Under the pieces are notes generated by a model, which searched no databases, was not told where the DNA came from, and saw only the letters and a program-made list of their open reading frames with translations. The position numbers and the translations under genes are program-made. Below are positions 24,471 through 34,350 of a stretch of DNA of 64,000 nt, piece by piece. This DNA is from Clarkia xantiana subsp. parviflora (Eukaryota; Streptophyta; Magnoliopsida; Myrtales; Onagraceae): contig JAPTYO010000008.1 of the NCBI GenBank assembly GCA_036873135.1, forward strand, positions 33,878,761-33,942,760, written 5' to 3'. Position 1 is the stretch's first letter. Each line of letters begins with the position of its first letter.

Positions 24471-25487
24471 CAACCGTGTAGCTCTAAATGTTTGTTTTAT
24501 GATTAAATTTGATTCTAAATTCGCGTTTTAGTGTCAGCATGGTAACCTTAAAGTTTATTTTCCTATTTTTATTTTTTTCGATAAAATTCTGTTTTTAAAA
24601 ATGTATATAATTATTATTGTATATTAAATTTAACACTTTTAACTTTACATACATTCATTATTATTATATATTTTTATTTCTCACAACCATCAAATATGTA
24701 AAATGTTTATTCTATCTAAAATCATTTTATGATAATATCTATAAGACCCTAAATTATATTATAAATGTGGGTTTTACGGTAAACTTAGTTACTTTAAATA
24801 TTTTTAAGGAAACTTTGATTATAAATGTGTCATTTAGAGTTTAATATAATAATTCTAAATGCAATTTTAGGGTCAATAGCCCTTATTGATTCTAAATTTA
24901 TAGGTAAATATGGTAATTCTAAATATATTTTTAGGATCAACCCTTGTGATTTTAAATGCGTGCTTTAGAATTAACTTTTTTATTTTAAATGTACTTAGAA
25001 GGTAAACTCTTATAGATGGATGACTAATATAACGATATCTTAAACTAAATTCCTTAGCATTAAGACAATTGTAGGTAACAAATTTAATTATTCAGCATCA
25101 CGACGGAAGGATTCCTTAAGTTAAGTGGCAGTGTGTGATTTATGAGCATTTTATTATGCAACGTGAGGTTGCTGGTTCTAATCTTCATGCACCCACTTTT
25201 ATTTTCATAAAATAAAATCCATATCTTTGTGCCTCGTGTCTAATTCGTATCAAGGTCATGTTCAATAATATTTCTTCCACAAATTGTACACGAACTTAAT
25301 TCGGGACATTATATTTGTGTTAGACCCGTGTTAAATGTCGTGTCTGTTTGACACGAGGAAAAAGACCGTGTCAAAGTTCGTATTAACTAAAAGTTCGTGT
25401 CAAATCCGTAGTAATTACGTGGCAATTCGACACGGGGAAACTCCTTGTGTCAAAGTTCGAGTTAATTGACCCTACATTCTTGTAGTG

Positions 25488-25808
25488 GAAATCCATCCCC
25501 CTATTCCCTATAGTTTCGGCCGAACCTCAAAAGGTTCAAGGAGGTGCCAAATCACTTCGAGCAATTTACCCCAGAGATTCGTCCCTGCTAGGAATCGACA
25601 AGAGACTTTGATGTGGAGAAAATTCCATGTAGGAGATTCCTTAACCAGAATCCTTACAGGAGCCGTCCGGCGGATCAAAACTCCCCTTGAAGATCTTGGG
25701 ACTACAGGAAAGCAATTACTGGTATGTGCCTCTGTTCCGTTGCGTAATTAGATTACCTAGCATGTACACGTGTTTTGTTTTTCTAGTATTTATCCCCTAT
25801 ATCCAACA
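25488..25808 (+). repeat. Truncated family-L LTR next to the CACTA element
   Basis: Matches the 3' half of the family-L LTR: TTTCGGCCGAACCTC, GAGGTGCCAAATCACTTCGA, GCCGTCCGGCGGATC, TCTTGGGAC, and the end CCTATATCCAACA. The LTR's first half, about 270 bp, is missing at the exact CACTA boundary and is not found on the other side of the CACTA element. No primer site follows it. Confidence 0.8.
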
Positions 25809-26288
25809 CAAATAGATATCAAGAAGTTCTAGAATTGCATCAAAGTCTCTCATTGATTCCACGTATATTTTTTTCAACTATCATAACTATATTCTCTCAT
25901 CATACCATATATTTTCACTTTAATAAACATTTATATTTTGGTCAAATAAGCAATTCTATATAACATAATTATCTGAAATATACTTATTAAAATTTTAATT
26001 ATAAATTAAACGTAAAAATACATATATATGATATATAAAAAATCTATTAAGAACAACAATTATAAAGTATAATTTACAGTAATATCTAGTATCATATATT
26101 TATTTATTTTGATATTGATGGTTCGCAATGGGTATATTCGAAAAAATCGTAATACGATATGCGTAAACTTATTAACTAACAAATAGAACTCACACACATG
26201 TCAAAATAGAATTATATAAGTTTATACATACAACTTAAATATGTAGTAGTGTTTCATTTGTCTTTGTTTTAAATACATTATTTCAAAC
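25809..26288. other. AT-rich intergenic DNA, nothing recognised
   Basis: No ORF, repeat or structure beyond AT-richness. Confidence 0.6.
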
Positions 26289-26775
26289 TAGATATATGTG
26301 CGCGCTATGCGCGTGCGCGTTGTCTTCCTGAGAATGTTATAATGACATCATTAGACTGACTCCGAGAATGATACAAGATCATCTCGATTCCGAGAATGAT
26401 ATAAGATCAGCTCGATTAGTATGATACAAGAATATGATTGTATTTTCTTAAAAAATTAAATTAAACTATGTAACATACTGTTATACTGAAAATAAATTCT
26501 TAAAATTTAAAGTAAAATACTTGCGGGAGCAAGAACATTCACTATAGGGCTCCCGGTCCCTCGAGCATTTTAATTTAATTTTTTAAGAATTTTTTTATTT
26601 TCATTATAACAGTATGTTACACAGTTTAACTTAATTTTTTAAGAAAATACAATTATATTATTGTATTATCCTCGAAATCGAGCTGATCTTGTATCATTCT
26701 CGGAGTCAGTCTAATGATGTCATTATAACATTCTCAGGAAGACAACGCGCACGCGCGTAGCGCACGCATGTATCT
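26289..26775. mobile_element. Near-palindrome of two opposed Helitron 3' ends
   Basis: Left end on the - strand reads a GC hairpin (CGCGCATAGCGCGC) then ACATATATCTAG|T. The right end on the + strand reads ACGCGCGTAGCGC then ACGCATGTATCTA|TT. The arms continue inward in inverted register for about 220 bp (AACGCGCAC, AGGAAGACAACG, GAATGTTATAATGACATCAT, GACTGACTCCGAGAATGATA) with a duplicated CGATTCCGAGAATGATA segment only in the left arm. The centre (26520-26580) holds a small CGGGAGC/GCTCCCG palindrome. No coding capacity. Confidence 0.75.
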
Positions 26776-27084
26776 ATTATAAGCATTAGGGAAATCCACT
26801 TAAGTGTAAAAAATATCAGTTTAATTTTGTTTACGATTATAGACATACGTGTACATATAGCATTGCTAAAATATTGACTTAATTTATGTAAAATATAATA
26901 TATTATATAAAGTTTTGAACAAATTATTTAAAAATTATAGTAATGCTCGAGGGACCAAGAATCATTTAATGTGTTTTTACTTCTTTTTCGTTGAACAACT
27001 GAAAGCCCTTTGGTGGGTGATTTCTTTTTAATCAGGTTCTATTCTTATATTATCAGAGTTAATAATGCATTTGTAGTTCCTTAA

Positions 27085-27129
27085 AGCCAGACTCATTATG
27101 TCCCAAGACAACAATGCGCACACTTCTAG
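27085..27129 (+). mobile_element. Third degenerate Helitron 3' end
   Basis: CCAAGACAACAATGCGCACACTTCTAG|T resembles the arms of the palindrome just upstream (AGACAACGCGCACGCG). The hairpin is decayed. The inverted block AATGCTCGAGGGACC near 26942 also matches the palindrome centre (GGTCCCTCGAGCATT). Confidence 0.45.
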
Positions 27130-28620
27130 TATATACCGGTATATATCATATACACATTAAGAAAAACCACTTAAGCCAATTAAGAAAAAGTTAATTTGAT
27201 TATCTTTTGCAATTGTAGATGTATATGCACATAATAGTAGGGCTAATTTAGTTATAGCACTATTCAAAATCAACTAAGTATTTTTGAAATAATAAAATTA
27301 TGCTAAAAGTGGGAAAAAAAAATGAAAGAACCACTTTTCAACAATAAATCATACTTTGTATCATATCATTTATTCGTGAAAATGTATTAATATTATTGAT
27401 TCTTAACGTATCATCATGAGCTTACAACGATATGCATTAGAAATACATTAATATTGTTAGTTAAATTTCAAAACATGATCATGCGATTCTGAGGATTTTT
27501 TTTTCTCTCGGTTAATCTAGAATTTATTTTAAATATATTATTTTTAAACTTGATATAATTTTTTTTTACAATTAAGTATTAAGAGAGTGACTAATAATTT
27601 ATTAGCATAGATGATAAAGACGTGTGGCTATTATGCATTAAATTGTAGGTTCGATTCTTTGCACTGACAATTTATAATGTTTTTCCTTCAAATAATTAAA
27701 AATAAGAAATTATCACAAAACCCTAAATTAATGATTACTTGGCCATTATATAATAATATATAAATAGATGTAACCACATTTAAATTAAATTAATCTTCAT
27801 GTCTTTAAACTGTCCATCAGTTCAGTTCCCACGTAAGCGCCTTCAAACAAATTAAGTTGTGATATACAGGATCATAATATATGAATGTCGGTTGGATATA
27901 ATAGATAACAAATGTCAATCTGATAGTAAACAGAAGGGAAGATATATAAATAATAATAATAATAATAATAATAATAATTACAAGAGAAATGATTGAGATT
28001 CCGATATTTAGCATCCGATAAAGTCCGATTGTGTCTGCAATCAAATCAGTCATAAAGTTGAAAAGAATTACATAGTGTGCCATTGAGTGTGTTTTCGGAA
28101 CTTGGGATGACAAAAAGTCGGAATGTCTATCATAACACTAATTACAAAGGAAATAGAGTGGTGAAAATGATGAGTCTTTAATTTTCTTTTTCGAAGCTCG
28201 CAGCATTCCTTCCCACGCATAGTCGAAGTTGGGTTCGTCTCCTCACAGAGAAGTGAAGAACACAGAACAAGTCTGGTCCCCATCACTTACAACAGTTAAA
28301 TAAATCCCTGATGTTTAGTAATGAAAGAAAGCTACCACTTTCTAGCCGATCGATCCATCAGAAGGGAACAGGTACCCACGTTTTTTCAACAAACCGGATG
28401 CACAACCTCAGACTACAAACAAAACAGCCTTAACAAATTATAGGCACGCCTTTCTGATCCCCCACAATCTTTGCACCAACCAACCCCCAAAAACGCGTGT
28501 GTGGCTGCTCATGGATGAACTCTCCTTCTACTACGCCACCACAGACCACTTTGGCTACAACATATATATGCGAGAAAGAATGAATATATATGATATGAAG
28601 TTATAAATGTCAAGGCCCTC
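27130..28620. other. Intergenic, downstream of the type II membrane protein gene
   Basis: AT-rich. An ATA/AAT trinucleotide run lies at 27951-27978. 28070-28290 has short - strand ORFs with no recognisable protein. A tRNA-like B-box (GGTTCGATTC near 27648) is seen without a matching A-box. Confidence 0.5.
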
Positions 28621-31600
28621 TCAATTTTTACTCTTAAAGGCTGGGAGAGTTTTCACGGGTCTTCTCTTAACCCTACAGAAGTCAAGAAGGTTGTCCTGGT
28701 CGATGCTACCAACCTCTGATAGCTTGATACCGTATAGTCCGAGCCTGCGGATGTCTCGTGGGATGGGGGACTGCCACACATCATCGTACCATGCTGGAGG
28801 TACAAGTGGTGTGTAGGCGCACTGATGGGGCTGCCCGTGACAGCTCAGCGGCCCCGCGTATCTGTTCCACACGTGGCCCCACCCGACCTGTCTTGAAAGC
28901 CCTTCTGCTAACAGATTGCTTTGGAAGCTACTTAGGAACAACAACTTTGACCCACCAGATTCCTCCCCTGGAACTGCACACTCAAAGTGGACCAATTTGG
29001 CATGTAACCCAAAATATGGATTACTAGTTCAAAAATAATTATTATTAATAAAAACAGACCCATTTAGCCCTTAATAAAAATAAATAAATAGATTGATGGG
29101 GATGTAACTCATATGATAGAGTGCTCAGCACTACGCATCTAATACATTGTTGAATAACATCAAGAATAGGAAGCAAGGGATTGGAGTACCCATATTGTTT
29201 GCTGCAGCGAGTCCTGCAATGAGCTGAGCATAGGTTGTTCCAACGCGCCGCTGAGCTCCAGTAATAACAGCATACTTGGCACGTGATGCTAGAAAGAAGT
29301 CCACAAATGCAACCCATCTAGGAGATGGTCCCCAATCCTTGGATCGGAATTCTAAACTACGCAACTTATTCGCATTTAGGGAAATATTTCCTCTGTAAAG
29401 CTTGTAGTCAAACTGAAGTACCTGCAGAAGAAGTAACTAGATAAGATTCACTTTCAAAAGAAGGCTCAATTACAAAGCAAGAAGTAAAGGTTTGGAAGCC
29501 TCCTACTAAAGTTTCTAATGTAGTTCTGATTTTGTGATCAATATAGCTATGGCTAAGACGATTCTTTTTAAGATTAGCCTAGGCTATATAGAACACCAAG
29601 ATTTTGTCAATCACGAAACGGTTCACTGTCTTGGTAATAAGTCATTACCTCTGCAAATTCACTTAAATTCATTGCAATGCCCGTCACAAAGGAGGGGGTA
29701 TCTGACACCACAACAACCCTAGGTTTTGATAGCAGTAGTTTGCCCATAGCTTTCCTTATGCAATCAAGTGCTGCCTGTGTGGCTCTCACTGATCTGGAAT
29801 TAGCAAATAAATAAAAGCATTTTTTTTCAATGATGCCTTACATTAAGGTTTTAAACTTTGTAAAGAAAGAAATCTCTAAGAAAGAATCATCCTAGTTCTG
29901 TTAAAACATATAATAAAAATTGAGGAACTTGTTTACCTATTCATTAACATTCTCATGTGCAGTGAAATTAAAGGGTCCTCTCCATCACGAAGAACCCAAT
30001 TTACTGCTTCTTCAACATCAAGAGAAGGAGATATCAGAATCTTCATTAGCTCCCCATATACATTGGGTCTAAGGTGGACGGATTCTGGATGTCCAAAGAG
30101 ACTAGAGGCAGCTTCTCTCATCTCGGAATGAATGTTCTTCAGAAAGAATTGAGCTGCCAGAGCATCAGTTGTGTTTTGGAGCCTGTAGTATGAACCATAA
30201 ATGTCAAATGACACTGATCAGTGGACTATCATCTGACAAGTTAACTTTCTAGATCAGTCCCATGGGTTCTTTATATTCTTGCATAAAATAGTCACATTTA
30301 AGATTTAACTGTAGATACAAACCAAGGAATGTCAGCCTTTTACCATATGATGGGATGCTCCCACTTCCTCCAATTGCTACATAAGATGTTTGAGTGAGAA
30401 GGCTTTACAAAGTCATCAACCCCTATAACAAGCTCTCTCCCATATATTTTCATGCATCCATTGTGGTTCCAAAGATGCTTCACCTCTCGTAAAGTAAAGG
30501 AAATGTTTGAATAAGAGATGAACTCACCAAAAGGAAATCTGCCCCTGCAATTACAACATTTGTCGCAACAATTAGCACAAAGGTGCTACATTTCACAGTA
30601 ATCTTCCCGGAATGAACTGTTCTTCTGTCTAGTTGGCAGAGGATTGCATCTAGAGAGTTAGTCTTTCAAAACAGGTTTTTAAAAATATCTGAAATGCTGT
30701 TTGATTTTAGGTCTGCAATTACTTAAGCTTCTGATTCACTTAAAAAGTAAGAAACAGAAAGGATTGAGAAAGAACCAATATGCCTGGTTTGCCCAATAAT
30801 CAGCGACCGATTTAGCATGACACTTAATGCTGCACCTGTCAACACCTTATACATCTCATTACCAAAACCTGCCTCGGAAGATTTTCCCAGTACAAAACCA
30901 TGTTTGCAGAATTGCTCTGGTGGAAGGTTCCTGACTCTAGCAGCCCCTGAACCAGAATAGATCGGTTCAATATCTCTAGTCATGTGCTTGAAAGCAAGAA
31001 AAACAAATGTAACCCAACAAAATCCATAAGAACCAAGTTTCTTAAAAAAAACTTAAATGCCTTACAATCATTTATTGACTGATTTTGACAGATAATTCAT
31101 GAACAGGTTATACAAGATAGATTCCATCATTATAAGGGATTGCAGTCACTGTCGGTGGCAAAACACAGTACACTCCATCCTTAGAAAGTAGAACATGGAG
31201 GCAGAAAAGGAAGTTTAATCCTTTTAATCTTTAGATCTCCCAACGTGCCAAAAGCTACAACGTTCTCTCCTACTTTGTTAAAGTCACTTTACGCACAAAT
31301 CGAGATAGATCATGATCTTGATAAGGCAAGGCTAAAAAGAAACTAGAATCCAAATCCTGAGGTAAGGACGACACAAAAAGCAAACACTTGATTGGATCGT
31401 CACGTCTCTTCAATCATGAAGGAATTTGAAGCAAGCAAAGGAGTTAGATATAGTATTTCAAGAGCAAGATCAGACTCAGGCAGTTGATACGTAATCGCAC
31501 AAAGCATGAGTAACCGATACATCCAGCGGAGAGCGAGCAAACGAACGAAACAGAAAAGCAACATAAATGAAGTGGCAGCTAGAGGTAGATTCGCCATTAC

Positions 31601-32024
31601 CATTCACATCGAAGTGGGCTCGGATAAGCTCTCTGACTCTGAGACTCTCCTCATAGAACCCGTCCTTGAACACCTCTCCCATTTCCTCGACTGTCGCGCA
31701 CGGTTTCGATTGTTCTTTCTTCTCGACATCCACCTTCTTACGTAGACCACCACTTCCAGAGCTTACCTCCAAGCCGAGACCGTCGCTTCTAGAGGTCACT
31801 TTCGAGTCGAGACCGCGACTTCCAGAGCTCAACTCCGAGCCGAGACCAGCGCTTTCCGAGCTGGAGTTCGCACTGCTGAGCTGCTTCGTGGCAGTAAGCA
31901 AGTCATCCGAAGGTTCAATCGGTCGCGTGGTGAGCATGAATAACCCGATGACGGTGCAGAGTGCACATATCAGAAGAACAGAGCGTATGGATACTCGTCT
32001 TCTTCTGGATCCGGCGTGCCTCAT
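28621..32024 (-). CDS. Type II membrane protein, fucosyltransferase-like plant family, complete
   Basis: Exons (high to low): 31601-32024, 30784-30946, 30344-30544, 29937-30182, 29649-29793, 29190-29421, 28621-28973; total 587 residues with every junction in frame. All introns are GT-AG except intron 2, which reads AG|GCATAT (GC-AG). For exon 7 an acceptor five bases further in is also in frame, so the junction at residue 471 may be GE rather than VPGE. A basic N-terminus, one membrane span (about residues 12-31) and a Ser/Gly-rich stem fit a Golgi type II protein. The lumenal part has AGFGNEMYKVLTGAAL, LCSNWRKWEHPIIW, PLISLHMRMLMNRSVRA, DWGPSPRWVAFVDFFLAS and QVGWGHVWNRYAGPLSC. These match the plant family of At2g04280 and At4g12700, annotated vaguely as calcium-ion binding and suggestive of a fucosyltransferase-type fold. 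Its substrate is unknown. Family match is good; enzymatic role is inference. Confidence 0.85.
29098..29145 (+). other. tRNA-Ala-like 5' half in intron 6
   Basis: GGGGATGTAACTCATATGAT followed by AGAGTGCTC resembles the acceptor stem, D-arm and anticodon-arm start of plant nuclear tRNA-Ala with a few changes. No anticodon arm closure, B-box or 3' half follows. It is probably a tRNA fragment or the head of a tRNA-derived SINE, not a gene. Confidence 0.45.
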
Positions 32025-32159
32025 CGTGGCAAGTCGTCAATGGCGGATTGAGACCATGAGCGGTGGCATTGGATCTGAAGTCGGTTCTGAGAGAATTATC
32101 AGAAGGTACCGACACGAGCTGATTCTCCAGCCAGGGAGTTGAGAGGAAAATGGAGGAAA

Positions 32160-32440
32160 CGAAATTAACCCGAATTATTAGCAGCGAGCTACACTTTATA
32201 ATGACGACGGTCCATTGGAATGAATGTGGTCTGCGTTAGCAGTTGGAGATTTTACTGCGTCAGACCGCTTCACCAGGACGGTTTGGCATTTTGTCTTCTT
32301 TATTCGAAAAAAGCACCCAAATTTTACTTAGTTTAATTTGACACTCTAAGTTGGACAATATTACTTTTGATGCCTTCATGATCTCCAACTAACTGTTGAT
32401 TCGCATGTATCGTAATTAATTTGTTTATGTTATGAATATA
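32160..32440. other. Upstream region of the type II membrane protein gene
   Basis: 32025-32160 is likely 5' UTR; beyond it no clear element is seen before the decayed copia LTR. Confidence 0.4.
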
Positions 32441-33119
32441 TTTAGTGGATGTTATATATACCATCTTCTTTGTTTAGAATTTCCTAGTATTAAATTTACT
32501 TCCTCCATAAGTATATGTAATCTCAATATAAGGGCTCCTTATGTGTGATAATAAGACATCATTAAGTTCTCTCTTCTATTACATCTCTACTTTCGTAACA
32601 CGTTATCAACACGATTTTGCTAACAAATTTTTCTGGTCTTCCGATTACCACATTATATCCAAACACTAGAAATTTGCAGTGCCACCCCGCCGCCGTCCTT
32701 CTCTCTATCTTAGCAAACTCTATCCTAATATGACAAGCTACGCAGCTATACAAGCATTATGCTCTGCTACGCTATCTTAATGTTCCTCACTGGCTAAAGG
32801 GAGATTAGTTTTTTTTTGTTTTCTACTATTAATTTCATATTATTAGAATTCTATTTATTATTCATAAACTAATTTTATTATTTATCTTTTACTTTATTGT
32901 AGATCTCTTATATAATTAATAAGAGTGACTCGTCAGAATCCATTATACGGTGGAGACATATACATTAGATAAAGGAAGATGAGAGCCCCCACGTAAGTCC
33001 TCGATCTCGTAGCTATTGCAGGGCAACGTATATCATCAATTGAAAAAGATAAGTAACATATAAATTTACAAGACTCGATTTTTATAACATACAACCGTAA
33101 CGATATATGTATTAATATG

Positions 33120-33380
33120 CTCATACTCCCTGAAGCGAGTATAGAAGTAGATGAGTTATCATAAAAATAATAATAATAATGTGGCATGGTTGTTTGATGT
33201 TGAAGTATTCCATATATAAACGATGAACAAAAATTATACATATCGCCCACTATGTATGCTCCACTCCCTGAAGCGAGTGTTGTAGATTACAATTATAGCG
33301 ATGGAATCATCCACTCCCTGAAGCGAGTTTATGATTACAATGAGAATATATTTCACTCCGTGAAGTGAGTGCGGCAATTT
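33120..33380. repeat. Four copies of ACTCCCTGAAGCGAGT
   Basis: Copies near 33126, 33263, 33312 and 33354 (the last with changes), spaced 40-140 bp. Each ends in ACTC...GAGT, so it can form a short stem. Intervening DNA is not repeated. Confidence 0.75.
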
Positions 33381-33839
33381 ATGATTGACTTTGAAGGAAT
33401 ACGATTTTGCCATGGTTATCATGGTCATGATTGACTTTGAAAAAGATAAAATAATTAGCATCATCATGATATCGATAAGGAACGATGATGCCTCTTAGAA
33501 AAAAAAAATGCATGAAGAGAATGCAAAGTCCAATTGATTTGGAAGAATGATAATTTCGAGATGCGCGATGACGCTTGCAGAAAATTGTTGATATCGCAAT
33601 GAAATTAGGCAAAGTTTGGCCTCAATAGAAAATATTATTTGATACTGGATATTGCGATAAAGAAAATTGCATTCTATACTAATATAGTATCACGAAGATC
33701 AGATATTATGATTTTGGAGAATCAATCATTATGAATATTTATTTATTTCCCGCACTACATTTACAATTATATTTTATATTTCAAGCACTACATTTACATT
33801 AACAGTTACCTTTATATTTCTTGCACTGCAATATATTTA

Positions 33840-33840
33840 G

Positions 33841-33910
<70 letters not shown>
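33840..33910. repeat. ATT then AT microsatellite
   Basis: TTATTATTATTATT followed by about 20 AT dinucleotides. Confidence 0.95.
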
Positions 33911-33911
<1 letters not shown>

Positions 33912-34019
33912 TTCTTGCACTTAGTATATTTATTAAATATATATTTTTGCTCATTGCATTTTATTATAAAATGATCAAGAAGATCAAGAGTTATTCAAAA
34001 GCTCAATAATTACTACATT

Positions 34020-34350
34020 TAGGATCCTAAAGATCCTAACAGATCATGAGTTATGAATAAATAATCAGGAAGATCCTATAAGATCTATAATAAATGAATA
34101 AAGGATCTTGAAGTTCCTAAATATCTCGGACTATGAATTAACGAGATTGAAGATCCATGAAGATCTTGAATAATCATTAGAGATCCTGAAGATCCTAAAT
34201 TATTTCGAAAGCATGATCTAGAATGATGAAAATAGGATCCTGAATATACTAAGAGATTTTGAGATATGAATAAAAGATCTGTAAATATCTTGAGCTACAA
34301 ATAAAGATCATGAAGATCCTAAAATATTTTGAGCTATAAATGATCCTGAA
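34020..34350. repeat. Degenerate GATCCTGAAGATCCTAA repeat
   Basis: Around a dozen irregular copies of GATCC(T/A)(G/A)AAGATC. Further on, GGTAAACCAGAAGTTTACC occurs three times at 34588-34684 and forms a stem. Confidence 0.7.

Larger units (their letters stand above)
20170..25487. mobile_element. Non-autonomous CACTA (En/Spm) element, 5.3 kb
   Basis: Starts CACTACAAGAAACTAGGGTC and ends with the inverted match GACCCTACATTCTTGTAGTG; the homology continues inward (TCAATTAAC / GTTAATTGA). Both ends carry dense subterminal copies of a GACACG / CGTGTCAA motif (20215-20470 and 25220-25460), as in CACTA elements where TNPA-like proteins bind. No TNPD-type transposase was recognised. The interior holds minisatellites and GC-richer patches (21680-21990, 22915-23265) that may be captured exons. 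The adjoining trinucleotides (TAG left, GAA right) do not match, so the flank was rearranged. Confidence 0.88.

Noticed and set aside
26545..26575. CACTATAGGGC, similar to the end of a T7 promoter or cloning adaptor
   Set aside because: The adjoining GGTCCCTCGAGCATT has an inverted genomic copy at 26942, and the segment sits inside a CGGGAGC/GCTCCCG palindrome, so it is native sequence rather than vector.
27600..27670. tRNA-like B-box GGTTCGATTC
   Set aside because: No A-box at proper spacing and no cloverleaf could be drawn; not called as tRNA or SINE.
31666..32142. 158-codon + strand ORF
   Set aside because: Antisense shadow of exon 1 of the type II membrane protein gene, caused by its GC-rich repeat stem.
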